Assembly (NCBI GenBank): GCA_018806915.1
Contig: JAGKQI010000102.1
Location: 62,001-126,000, forward strand
Direction: 5' to 3'
Length of the DNA: 64,000 bases
Origin: Phytophthora colocasiae
Taxonomy: Eukaryota > Oomycota > Peronosporomycetes > Peronosporales > Peronosporaceae
Position numbers and translations under genes: made by a program. The stretch's first letter is position 1. Each line of letters begins with the position of its first letter. Positions 49,573 through 60,113 of the stretch are shown here, one piece after another. Below the pieces are notes generated by a model that saw only the letters and a list, made by a program, of their open reading frames with translations, did not search any database and was not told where the DNA came from.

Positions 49573-52500
49573 CTACGATTCGGCTGAGCCATCTTCAGTT
49601 CCCTCTAGTTCCTTTTCCATTATCTTGATGCGGTGAAGAACACGTGCAGCATCCAGTCGACGATTCGACGCAAGAAGGTGTGAGATCAGCACTCGGTCTT
49701 CAGCAATTCGTTCGTGCAGACGTTCAACATACATATCCAAAGTCAGCTTGCCCGTCTGCATCTCAATCTCCAGCAATTGTTTCTTTAATGCCAGAGAATC
49801 GTATCGATCGCTCAACTCAATTGAAGCAGGCCCTGTTAAGGACGGAAGCTTCGCCCCCACTTTTTCAAGCTAAATGATGCAATATGGAACCCATTAGATA
49901 CACGCAATCAAGAACTAATGCAGTAGCACTCACCTCTTCATTGATGACATCGTAGCTGATGATCAGATCCACATGGTGTGGGTCCTTCACGGCGGCAGTG
50001 GTAGAAGCTGGGTCCTCTTGGTGCGTTGGACTGATGCTACTATCGGATCTCGGTGTCGCCGCTTTACTTGGCCTCGGTGTACTGACAGGGGGTGGATTTA
50101 ATGCTACAGTCGGCATCGGAAGATGGTCGGAGGAGGCTGTTGCTGGTTCAGGATAGTCACCGATGATAAGTTCCTCAACTGTCTCTTGACGGTGTTCTCG
50201 CTCTTTAAGTGGGCGACGCATTTGAATAGCAACCTATGAGGTAAACATCATACAAATTATTAGACACCCCGGATACGCTTGGAACACAATCAGGTAAACG
50301 TGTGCACAATACCTCGATGTCTCCTCCGCATGGCTTTCTGTTTGATCCAAGGAAAGGTAGATGAGTGTTTATTTCGCAACAAGTCAGCAACGGTGTCTAA
50401 TAGCAGAAGCACAATACAAAGCTCGTTAGTATAACATCAACGTTGGCACCTACACTCTACTTACCAATTCTTGATAGGCTCGGGCTACGAGTTCAGGGTT
50501 GCGAAAAAGCGTTCCTGGCTTCCAAACCTCGAAAATGGCCTTCTTAATTTCAAAAAGACGCATAGTTCCTCTTGATCGCGCCAACTTGAATCCAAACTCT
50601 GCTTGCTTTGACGGCAGCTTCGAAGCGTTAGAGTTGATTTGGAATTCGGGAGTGTGTCCTTCGTGTGGCGTCGCGGACGGGAAATTGAGGCAGAATTTGA
50701 CAAAAACGGATTTGCCCGCAGCCTGAGACAGCCCATTCACACTCTTCACTGATACCTTGATACGGTCATCAGGAATAAATGGCAACTCGAATTCAACTTG
50801 ACGAGAACTTCGAAAAATTTCATAGTGTGGGGGTAGCTGGAATGGGTTTTGCCGCATTTGCCGAAGCTTTTCCAGCTCAGTTCCATATTTTTTTCGCTTT
50901 TTGAAAATGCATAACGACAGTTAAAATAAAACACAACCGCAAAACAACACCGATCCGAATTACCTTGGCTAGCCATTCTGACGCTTTTTCTCGATTTACT
51001 GATAGGCTTTCTTTCGCCTGTGTCATTGCTTGGTTACCAAATTCCACCAGTAGTTGTTCGAGCTCGTGAAATTGGGCGGTGCGTGCGGAGTTCTGTTCCA
51101 ATCTTCCAATTGATGTAGTCATTCCAGAAGCTTGCTGCTTCAAATCAATGAGGTTTTGAATCTGTTTCGCGCGTCGCATCGATTCAAGCGCGCCTTGAAT
51201 ATCACCTTTTCGTTTTAGTGATAGAGCCGTCTCTCTTGATTTCTGTAGCTGTGCTGTGAGATCCGTAATCTGTTTATTTCCCACCTGTACGTTAGCACAA
51301 ACTTGTTCAGCAGGTGGCACAGCCATCTTCATGTCTGGTACTGAAGACATAGAGTGGAGCGAGCCACTCGACATCACAGTCGTTAGATGATTTCCTTCCC
51401 CTTCAGAATCAGATTTATCATCGAATGCGTCGATCAGGTAATCTTCATCAATCGATACAGCATTTTTCAACGATCGAGAGCTTGGAAGTATTTGGTTCGA
51501 TGGAGCAGCGGAAGAAGAAGCAGCAATCACCACTGTTGAGGCAGATGTAGCTGTTAAATTAGTTGATGGGGTCCCGCCTCCACCTAGTGTCAGTAATTCC
51601 GCAGCAAAAGCTGGATCGTCCATATCTTCGTCTGTAACTTCAACATCCAAAGTGTCCTCGTTGTCGCTATCCACCAAGTTTCCGGCAACGCTCGCGTTCA
51701 AATGTACCCGCGTAATAGTGCAGACTTCAGGAGTATGGTAAGTTGACTCCTCAATCGTTGGTGCTGCTGGTTGTTGAACTGCAGGTTCCCTACTAGATGG
51801 CACTGGTGAGGATCGCAACTCGTCACGCTTGGCCTCCAGCTCCTTGATTTCCCTCATACACGCCAGGGCTTCGGTAATCTGATTCTGTCGTTTGAGTTGG
51901 ACAGCTTTCATTTTGCACTCATGAATCTGTCTGTCCAAGACGGATATCTGCTGCATAACTGTATGAATCCCTACAGTTTCTTCTTCACGGTTAGTTTCAC
52001 CATGATCATCAGTCAGACCCATTTTTGCCAACTGAGCAAGAAATTCAGGGTCCTTCATGTCCTCGTCAGTGACTTCGACATCTTCATCATCATCCAGCAT
52101 CGTATCTACAGGTGGTCGTACTCTCTTTGCCGGTTCTTCTGGCTGTTTTGTCACTGCTTCTCTATCCGAAGCACGAGCTACACTTCCTTGTGCCGAAGAA
52201 AACTGTTCTTGAAGTTGTTTGGCTTCTCGGAATTTCGCTAATGCCCCCTGCATATCTCCCGCTCTTTTAAGAGTCAGAGCCTCCATCTTCAAGGCATGTA
52301 CCTGTGCAGCTTCACGTTCTTCCTCCTTCTGAATTGTCTTTCCATTCATCTCTGCAGCCTCTCGACTCTGATTCTCTCTCGCTGTCTGATGCACTTCGTC
52401 TAAAACACCACGCAGCTCGTACTTCGCTTCTTGATGACCAACACTCTCCTCATCACTTAGACTGAGTCCATTAATCTGTAGATCTCTAAGGATCTTTGCC

Positions 52501-52718
52501 TCTTCGTCCTCTTCGTCGTCACCTCCACTCCCAAAGAGAATACTCTCCTCCGTTGGACTAGAGCCTGTAGCGGCGCCTGTGGCAGCCAACAGCGCTTGAA
52601 ACTCCGCCTGGACGTCCGCATCACCCACTGGAGTAATACCGAACTGCTTCTGCAGCTTCGCAAGGTCATCCGTCTCCTCCACTGCCGCCTCCTTCGCGCG
52701 ACTGCGACGCCAAAACAT
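49573..52718 (-). CDS. CC2D1A/CC2D1B (Lgd) homologue: DM14 and C2 domain ESCRT regulator
   Basis: Five exons (52718-50964, 50896-50465, 50396-50313, 50233-49934, 49869-49573) join in frame to 955 residues, matching human CC2D1A (951). Three DM14 modules are visible: about 139-176 (LKRAGDMQGALAKFREAKQL), 260-303 (LKRQNQITEALACMREIKEL) and 485-528 (LKRKGDIQGALESMRRAKQI). A C2 domain occupies about 600-745 (FELPFIPDDRIKVSVKSVNGL), and a helical C-terminal region follows. In animals DM14 modules bind the ESCRT-III subunit CHMP4/Shrub. Between the DM14 modules the acidic motif DVEVTDEDMxDPxFxAxL occurs twice. The upstream in-frame ATG at 52817 overlaps RecQ and is rejected. The gene converges on the RPGRIP1L-like gene with 42 bp between stops. 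Confidence 0.92.
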
Positions 52719-52780
52719 CTCGACTTGATTCGGAACCCCTTGATTATGACCTAAAGAGTGACATAGGTACATCGTATTAT

Positions 52781-54568
52781 TCACTTCAACATGGAATGGG
52801 GATTTATCATCTCCCAAGCTCGGGATAACTTTTGTCTTTTCCAGCTTCCAGCACTACGTTCAGCTCTCTCGAGGGCTTCCAATGTGTCGTCCAAAGTTTG
52901 TTGTCTCTGGTTGGAATGTAGTTCTTGAACGACATTTGACGATTCATCATCGTCAAACTCTTCCTCATCGGAGCTCACGTCTCCATTTACAGCCACGAAC
53001 CCGTCAGCAGCTAAAGCGCGTTTGCTACCTCGAACGACAACAGACTTGGTCTCAACAGGTACGTACGATCCTCTCTGTCCGTATATCAGATTGTTGCGTC
53101 GTACGTCTCCTGCTCGCATCTTCGCCTTGGTGAAAGCCTCTCGTGTCTTGATCGTTTTGATTGATTCGCGACAAAACCCTTCCGTGCGCTTGTCAATAAC
53201 TGGCATCTCCTCGAACCGGAATAAATTAAGCCTTGGGTTGCATACGTCACAGGTTCCGTTGCAGTCTGCCACTACGCTCTTCTGACCGAAATATCGCAAT
53301 AATGCTTGACGACGGCACTCTTTTTTCGTGGCGAATGTCTTGACTTTATCCAGGAGTTGTAAAGCATGAGCGATCTTGTCCATTTTCTTCGACTTCGAAC
53401 TCATTTTCTCATTCAAAGTTGCTCCGGTATTATCTGACTTCTGCGTTTCTTTCTCCTGTAGGAACCGAAACAAATCGTAGTCGCGGACAGAGTAGAATAA
53501 CACGCTCTGACTTGGTTCACCGTCTCGTCCTGCGCGCCCTGATTCTTGATAAAAGTTTTCAAGTGTCTTCGGCATGTTCCAGTGCACAACGAAGCGAACA
53601 TTCGGGTGATCAATGCCCATTCCAAAGGCAATTGTCGCGCACACGATTCGTATCTCTCCACTAAGCCACTTCTTTAACGTATTCTCCCGTTCCTCCTGTG
53701 GAATCTTCGCGTGAAAAGCAGCAGCTTTCAACGTTGGATCATGCTTCTGTATCGAGAGAACGAGGTCGTCCGTGTCAGCTCGTTTGTGAACGTACACAAC
53801 TCCACAGCTATTTGCATGACTTTTCTTGATGTATCGGCACAACGCGCCAACGGGGTCAGCTAGCTTCTCCTTGTCGTACACCGTGTACGAGATGTTGGCG
53901 CGGTTGAAATCTGCCAAAAGCACGTCGGATCCATCGGCAGCAAAATGCAGTTGCTTTATGATATCCTCTCGCACCTTTTGCGTTGCGGTAGCTGTGAGTG
54001 CGATCATCGGAACCTTTGGGAACAATTTCCTTAGCTTCCCGAGATTCCGATACGCCGGTCGGAAGTCGTGTCCCCAGGAACTGATGCAGTGAGCTTCATC
54101 AATAGCAAACAACGCAAGTCCGTTTTGTTGCTGTAATTTCTTCAGTAATAGCTGCATCTGCTCACCTTGTAACGTCTCGGGCGTCGTGTACAACAGATCT
54201 ACTCTCTCCATCTGAGTCGTATTAGTCTCGAACTGTTGTAGCAGTCGAGTCACAATCCGTTCGCGTTGCTTCTTGGGTACTAGCGACGACAGCATCTCCA
54301 CACCGATCTGCTTGTAACGTAGAGCTGCAACCTGGTCCTGCATTAGAGCTAACAATGGACTGACGACCACCACGAGACCAGGGAGAAGCAGCGCTGGCAA
54401 TTGGTAGCAAAGCGACTTGCCTCCACCCGTTGGCATCAGCACTAACGTGTCCTTCCCGGACAAGACTCGACGCAGAGCAGCACCTTGAAGACCGCGTAAC
54501 GTTGAGAAGCCGAAGCGCTGCAAGGCTGCGCGGATCTTGGCTCGGCGCGCTGCCTTGGCATCGGCCAT
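52781..54568 (-). CDS. RecQ-family ATP-dependent DNA helicase (RECQL5/bacterial RecQ-like)
   Basis: A single intronless frame of 595 residues. Motif 0/I: GFSTLRGLQ then PTGGGKS (Walker A, 46-52). Motif II is DEAH (157-160), followed by CISSWGHDFRPAY. Motif III is LTATAT. Motifs V and VI are ATIAFGMGIDHPNVRFVVHW and QESGRAGRDG. A RecQ C-terminal zinc-binding site is formed by Cys 418, 436, 440 and 443 (CRRQALLRYFG...CNGTCDVC). No HRDC domain is seen; the tail is acidic then basic. RecQ helicases unwind 3'-5' and act in recombination and replication repair in the nucleus. Its stop lies 62 bp upstream of the CC2D1 start on the same strand. It is divergent from the IQ/Sfi1-like gene, 163 bp away. 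Confidence 0.95.
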   Translation of the reverse strand: MADAKAARRAKIRAALQRFGFSTLRGLQGAALRRVLSGKDTLVLMPTGGGKSLCYQLPALLLPGLVVVVSPLLALMQDQVAALRYKQIGVEMLSSLVPKKQRERIVTRLLQQFETNTTQMERVDLLYTTPETLQGEQMQLLLKKLQQQNGLALFAIDEAHCISSWGHDFRPAYRNLGKLRKLFPKVPMIALTATATQKVREDIIKQLHFAADGSDVLLADFNRANISYTVYDKEKLADPVGALCRYIKKSHANSCGVVYVHKRADTDDLVLSIQKHDPTLKAAAFHAKIPQEERENTLKKWLSGEIRIVCATIAFGMGIDHPNVRFVVHWNMPKTLENFYQESGRAGRDGEPSQSVLFYSVRDYDLFRFLQEKETQKSDNTGATLNEKMSSKSKKMDKIAHALQLLDKVKTFATKKECRRQALLRYFGQKSVVADCNGTCDVCNPRLNLFRFEEMPVIDKRTEGFCRESIKTIKTREAFTKAKMRAGDVRRNNLIYGQRGSYVPVETKSVVVRGSKRALAADGFVAVNGDVSSDEEEFDDDESSNVVQELHSNQRQQTLDDTLEALERAERSAGSWKRQKLSRAWEMINPHSMLK

Positions 54569-54601
54569 ATTCAGCTTGAAGTGATGTGACCTTGTGGTTT
54601 T

Positions 54602-54700
54602 AATCTAGAATCACTATTTTCTAGAAATGGTCGGACTAAATCAGAATATTTTTGTGTGGTAATCTAGAAGGACTATTTCCTAGAAATGGTCGGACTAAAT
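54602..54700. repeat. 40-bp direct repeat in the RecQ/IQ-protein divergent promoter
   Basis: 54602-54641 and 54661-54700 are two 40-bp copies differing at three positions, separated by 19 bp. Each contains paired TCTAGAA/CTAGAAA blocks. The first copy holds TTCTAGAA (54619-54626), the canonical inverted nTTCnnGAAn heat-shock-element unit; in the second the spacing is one base longer. They sit between divergent start codons at 54568 (-) and 54732 (+), so could control either gene. Confidence 0.75.
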
Positions 54701-54731
54701 GTGTTAATGACTCATATGTCTCCTAAAGATA

Positions 54732-56886
54732 ATGGTGCGGAAAGCGTCGCGCTTGCCTCCAGGGCAACAGTCAGTGGAGGAAGTACTGCTCAACCGCATG
54801 GCAAATGGGGAGAATGATGCAAGTGTGACGCGCTCCTCGACTGCGCTTCTACCTAGCGCTTCTACCCGACGTTTAAATGCTGCACGAGCTGGTGGTGCGT
54901 GCTTTTTAGCTACAGCTTAAAAAGTCGTATATTGCGTTCTGGCTGACGATCTGCGATGCAATAGGTTTGCCAGATAGGAATCGTGCTGGAGCCTCCGTGT
55001 CGACCGCTCCAGCTGCAATTGGAACGAAATCTCCCGCTGGTATTCCAGGACAAGCCGTCTCGTTGGAGTTTATGCAGCAACTATCCAGTGAAATTGCCAG
55101 CCTTGACCAACGTTTGCAGCGTGTGGCTACGAACATTACCGCTTCAAGTCGTGGAAGTCAAAGGCAAGCGTCCGGTTCCTCAAACGATGATCGCAACGTT
55201 CATCAGTTGGGAATCGAAAGGTTCTTGCATGAAAGTATACAGGAAGTCGCCAAGGCGCATAAACCTGGTGGAGGTGAGGAAAACACTCGACAATCTACGG
55301 CTGTAAACCCGAAGGCTAGCGCACAAGTGACTCATACTGTGCGAGATATTCGCTCGACAGTCCGGCGACTGGATAAGGTGTTTCACGAAGTGGCTTCAGG
55401 AGATAAGCAGCGCCATCTATCGGCTACGAAGATATCAATGATGTGTCGAGGCTTCATAGTACGTCGACGCTTCCAGAAGCTGCAAGCTGCTCTTGGGGGT
55501 TGGCGGTCACGGAAATCTGTCCTCTTTCTCACGTACGTGGAGCAATTTGCAGCGCGCGAAGAATTCGTCAACAAACAGATCGTTCTCATGCAGAAGCAAC
55601 GTGTCCGCTCCTTCTTGCGCCGAATTCTAGCCGAAATCCGCGACGTCGTGCTCATGAATTTGCCGCTAAAGATGTCCCGACTCGAAGAAACGGAGCATCG
55701 CTTTCGGGAGAAGCAGTGCAACCTCTTGAAGTTCGTGTTCCTTCCCTGGAAGTCCTCGGCTTTGGGGCCTCGTAGCCGCAAAAAAGCTTCAGCAGATGCC
55801 AGAGCTCGCCATTACGCGGCTCGACAGCGGTTGGAGGCGATGGAGAGATTCGATGTCATCACAAAGGAGATGGTGCACGAAGAATTCCTCAAAGACAACA
55901 TCCGCCGCGTTCGAGCTCGACATCCCATGCATGTGATGAAACGGTACTTCCACTTGATGAAGAACGTTGTTTATCTGCCTATGAAGAAGAACATGGAGCT
56001 TGCCATCGCGCACGATCACCGTAAATTATTGAAACACGTCGTGGAAGAATGGGTAAAGATTTTTCGCGCCACACAAATCGACAAGGCCATCGCAAGCGTT
56101 GTTGATCGTCGCTCGCTCGAGAGATATGACCAGTACTTCAATCTCCGTAAAATTGACGCTCATTATCGACGTACACACATGCTAAAACACTTGAGAGCAT
56201 GGGCCAAGTACTGCCAGCTTATCCGCTGCGTTCGAAGACTTTTCGAAGGTAGCACGAGGGATACACTCGCTTGGCTCCTGAAACGTTGGCACATTCGCGC
56301 TCAGTATCAACATGCTTTAAGGGAGAACGCTGTGGAGGAATGGCACGCATATTCTCGGCGAATCTATACGATTCCATTTCGACGCTGGTACGTATTCATG
56401 GCTCGCAGACGTGCAGAACGAGCGGCAAAGGAGAGCATCTGTGTCGCGTATGAACGGCGTCAGCGACGTCACATCAAGTACAATTTCTTCCGCTTGTGGA
56501 AGCACCAGATACTCTTCGGACACATTGAGGGTTTGCACTCGAAGGTTCACTTGTTACGCAGTCTCGAGGACCAGAAGCGCATGTGTCTCGGTCTAGAAGC
56601 CAATGCTGCTCTCTATCGAGATAATATCGCCGCTCTTCAGGCTTCCATCGTGCAACTTGAGGATAAACTCATGGACAAGCAGCAGGAGCTCGCACAGTTG
56701 TATGAGACGACTCAAGCTACGCGTTTTGGCATTCACAAGGCTGAACAAAGCATCGCTCGAGTGCAGGGCATGCTAGAAGCGGTGCGGGTGGTGCATCCAG
56801 GCACAGTGGACCGCATTGAAGCGATGTACAGAGACAACCCGTTGCTTTCGAAGGACCTGAAGGATGTCATTACGCTGCACGTGTGA
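54732..56886 (+). CDS. IQ-motif/Sfi1-like repeat protein, 5' part; interrupted by retrotransposon
   Basis: Exons 54732-54894 and 54965-56886 join in frame, giving 694 residues before a stop. After a low-complexity N-terminus comes an IQ motif near residue 214 (ISMMCRGFIVRRRFQKLQ). About 300 residues of basic, tryptophan-spaced helical units follow, e.g. LLKRWHIRAQYQHA, AVEEWHAYSRR, PFRRWYVFMARRRA and FFRLWKHQILFGH, like the centrin-binding repeats of Sfi1-type basal-body proteins. A coiled coil ends the protein. The terminal V codon is a hybrid of host G and LTR TG, and the TGA stop is inside the LTR. The natural gene continues at 63585. The Sfi1 assignment is from repeat style, not clear orthology. 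Confidence 0.8.
56877..56881. repeat. Target-site duplication GCACG, left copy
   Basis: GCACG precedes the 5' LTR (TGTGACGG...) and recurs at 63580-63584 immediately after the 3' LTR (...GTGTTACA). A 5-bp duplication is normal for Ty3/gypsy integration. Confidence 0.93.
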
Positions 56887-57387
56887 CGGAATGCTGTCGA
56901 TAGCACTCCGTCGGCATTGAAGTGCAAGTTGATGCACTGTAGTGCAATCTACATATCTCTACATGTACCCACTTTGTGATTGGCTAAAACTAGATTCTGG
57001 TATTATGCCATTGTGGTTTACGCCATTCAGCTGAGACATTGAGAGAGTCTCATTGGCTGAAATTCGAGAAGGTTCTCGAAGCTTGATTATGGGACGCCCA
57101 GGAGTCAAGTCAACATTGCTACGTGGAAGTTTATAGGAAAATCATTGGTAGATAGCCAAATCAGAAGATAGGAAAAGATAGGCTCTAGGATACATTCTAC
57201 TGGATTTTGAGAGAGCTCTGTGAGCCACCAGTTAGCTTAGGACCGTAAGAGCCTTCCTCATTTCAATTCACTTTTAAATATACAAACAACATCTCAGTGG
57301 CCCACCAACTGGTCACGCCTCCTGTCTTCGCTCCGCTGTCCAAGTCCGGCCTCCGCTTCCTCGCCCCCGCGCGCTTACTGTGTTACA
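56882..57387 (+). repeat. 5' LTR
   Basis: Begins TGTGACGGAATGC and ends GTGTTACA. It matches 63071-63579 with roughly 15-20 differences, several of them 1-3-bp indels. It contains ATTGGCT (CCAAT-type) motifs near 56980 and 57052. It supplies the stop codon of the interrupted host gene. Confidence 0.95.
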
Positions 57388-57712
57388 TAGTAGCGCTTGT
57401 CGGGTCAAGCTTCGCTCCATCGTCCAAGGTCGGGTCTCGTGGGCGGCATAGCCAGAAGCGAGTAGATCCTTGGCTATTAGCACCAGCCAATTGCTGGGGA
57501 AGTGCTAGGCCTAAAGGGTCTCTTTGGGTTGTCTTTGGGAGAGTTCGTGCCCATCACAGGTCAGGGAATCAACTTTGAAAGGTTGGTATATCTCTGCCTA
57601 GTGCACGTAACTCTTTGGTCGCTACTAGCCGGTTCAGTGCTTGGAACGCTCTTAAGTGCAGCTTTTATTTCCATCGCTCCCCGGTAGCTTCCAATTTACC
57701 CTTTCTTTTGGT

Positions 57713-58075
57713 ATGGGTCGGTACAAACCGAGCCACAACAAGAGTCGTAAAAGGAAGAGTCGTAGCTCAACTTGACAGACAGTTCGAAACCACCTGTTGT
57801 CAAAGTTGTGAGACGAGCTCCTCTTCCTGATACGAGTCTTTTCGACTACCCTACGACGCTGAGAAGTTCTCTAAGCTTCAAGAGGATCTGCTTAAGAATA
57901 TCAAGAAGTCTCGTCGCATTACCCGTCGTTTCAAGAACTGACAAATCGTATTGAGGACGACGCGGTTGCAGAGAGAGTCAAGGGCTTACTTAACGAGATT
58001 TTCGTCGAGCTCGGACATCTTGAAGACATCACTACGATCAAGCGAGATCGCGAAGTAAGCAGTAGTCGTAACTAA
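57713..58075 (+). pseudogene. Extra small ORF between 5' LTR and gag, frameshifted
   Basis: Starting from ATG at 57713, coding-like sequence passes through several frames. It has a very basic start (RYKPSHNKSRKRKSRSS), a middle part with VVKVVRRAPLPDTSLFDY, and a helical acidic end with ERVKGLLNEIFVELGHLED, stopping at TAA 58073-58075. About 120 residues would result. It lies where the untranslated leader is expected, upstream of the gag ATG at 58151. No family is recognised. It may be an accessory ORF of this element lineage or captured host sequence. Confidence 0.45.
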
Positions 58076-58150
58076 AGAAAGGTTTTCTCCTTCTTTCATT
58101 GGGTTTGGGTTTTATTGGATTGAGTTCGTGCTACGAAAAGTCCACTCGAA

Positions 58151-59226
58151 ATGTCATCTACACGTGGTAGATCGAGTGAGCGCGACTCTCCAAACCCGCG
58201 TCCGCGTAGAACGCCTCGAACGACTGCCAGGACGGCTCCTGATTCACTCCAGGGCCAACCGCAGGCAACAGCCAGGACGGCACCTGATTCACACCAGGGC
58301 CAACCGCAGGCAACCGCTAGGACGGCTCCTATTCCACAGAGCCAACCGCAAGCAACCGCTAGGACGGCTCCTATTCCACAGAGCCAACCGCAAGCAACGG
58401 CTAGGACGGCTCCTGATCCACAGGGCCAACCGCAAGCAACGGCTAGGACGGCTCCTGATCCACAGGGCCAACCGCAACCAACGGCTAGGACGACTCCTGA
58501 TCCACAGGGTCAACCGCAAGCTACGAATATGTCGTCGGGACAAGCAGGCGCAGCATCAGACACGATGTCGATGCAACAGCTGTTAGTTTACTTAACGCAG
58601 CAGCAACAGTCATACCAAGCCCAGATGCAAACCCAGTTGCAAGCACAGATGCAGCAGGCCAACGCAAGATTCGAATATCTAGTTGCGTCCAGGGGTGAGC
58701 AAAGAAAGAAGGATCCGCCTATGTATGAAGGCAAATACGGCGAAGATATTGAGTTATGGATCTTCGCCACCGAGCAGTATTACGCAAGCAGACGCGAGTT
58801 GATGAGGCAGATACATCGGATTTTGTGACGATGATCTCCAGCAACTTAGGCAAGTCAGTGCTGAATTGGTATCGCGCGTTTATCGCAGAGTGTGAGGGTA
58901 CAGAACATGTACAGCCCACATGGTCGCTTTCAAGGGAAGACTTGCACTCGTTTCCAGGCCGAAGGACTTCGAATATGATCTTCGCGAGAGGATGTTTCGG
59001 TCTCAAACAGAATGAGACCATCCATGATTACGTCTCCAAGTTTCAAGACTTGCTATCACAGACAGAGTTGTCTATCAGCGAGTTGGAGAAGCGTTTCTTC
59101 TTTCAGAACGGTTTGCGAGAGGAGACAGCGAGGAAGATCAAGGAAGAGAGTCCTTCAACACTGCAAGATGCCATTGAGATTGCGTCGAATTTTGAGTTTG
59201 CGCACTACTCAGGAAAACTCCCCTAG
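58151..59226 (+). pseudogene. Gag of the chromovirus element, frameshifted
   Basis: The ATG at 58151 opens a frame with an N-terminal proline/glutamine-rich repeat region, then a Gln-rich coiled segment (MQQLLVYLTQQQQSYQAQMQ). The frame shifts near 58800 into the capsid part: LNWYRAFIAECEG, ETIHDYVSKFQDLLSQ and LQDAIEIASNFEFAHY, typical of Ty3-type retrotransposon gag. A stop follows at 59224, before the zinc knuckle. Gag forms the intracellular particle that packages element RNA. Confidence 0.85.
58212..58530 (+). repeat. 42-45-bp minisatellite inside gag
   Basis: About seven tandem units encode QPQATARTAP followed by DSHQG, IPQS or DPQG; the first units are 15 codons and later ones 14. The array is nearly homogeneous and in frame, so it likely varies in copy number between element copies. 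Confidence 0.88.
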
Positions 59227-59330
59227 AGCTCCTGCGAAGGGTTGCAAGGATCATCAAGCTCGGGGCATCATGCGTCTAAGTCGAAGCAGAATTCAAAGAG
59301 CTCCGACAAGAAGAAAGGCAAGAGCGATGA

Positions 59331-60100
59331 TTGGAAAAGACAGCTACGTGCAGAAACTGTGGCAAGTTTGGCCACATTTCTCCAGATTGTACTCAGCCAA
59401 AACGTACTGAAGCAAATCGGTACATGCAGGGCGCAGTGTATGCGATCCTAGAGGCTGAAGCTCGAGCACGCAAGACGGATGACCAAGAGAGGCCCGTCTC
59501 GATCTTCATCGACAACGGCAGTCGCCTGAATGGCGTTCCTGAGGAGTTGGTGAAGAAGCTGGAGTTGGATGTCACGGAAGGTGACATGATGCAAGTTGAT
59601 CTCGGTTATGACTCAAGTTGTGCATCGTCCACGTCGGACTGTAGAGATGTCTCTGCAGTTACCAGGGTTTCCTTTGACAACGGGAACATTCCAAGTCATG
59701 CCTGTTCCTGAAGGAAAGGATGTTGTTTTGGGCATGATGTGGCTGCGGAGCAGAACCCTGATATCGACTGGAATACTGGACATATTGCACCTCGCATCAA
59801 GGTGGAGAACACGCAGACTGTGAAGTTGAGACTGCCGAAGACTCGTCCAGCCCGTTGGGTGGCAGGACAACGCCGCGCCAGAGTTTGCGCAGGCCCGTGA
59901 GATTTTCAATTACTATCGGCAGCATGGCCACAACGGCCAGTTTGGGCGAACGAAGATTATTTCGTCCAAACAGTTCCAGCAGATGTTGCGTAGGGACAAG
60001 GATATTGAGGCAGTGTTTGTCATCAATCCGCATGATTCGGAGAAGGCTGAACGCTTCAAGAGTCAAGGATGGGACGCTCTCAAGGATAATCCGGCGTGAG
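59331..60100 (+). pseudogene. Zinc knuckle and retropepsin region of the chromovirus
   Basis: A CCHC knuckle, CRNCGKFGHISPDC, occurs at about 59350-59391. Further on is VSIFIDNGSRLNGVP, positioned as the protease active site; the usual D-S/T-G is D-N-G here. In a shifted frame VPEGKDVVLGMMWLRSR matches the ILGMDWL-type end of retropepsins. At least two frameshifts are present, so no functional protease is encoded as read. Confidence 0.75.
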
Positions 60101-60113
60101 ACGCTACTGAAGT

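Noticed and set aside
52719..52817. Upstream in-frame ATG for the CC2D1 homologue at 52817
   Set aside because: It lies inside the 3' end of the RecQ coding region, and the extension lacks family similarity. The ATG at 52718 starts a typical acidic N-terminus.
58289..58543. Minus-strand repetitive frame (LRLALWIRSRPSR units)
   Set aside because: It is the reverse reading of the gag minisatellite.
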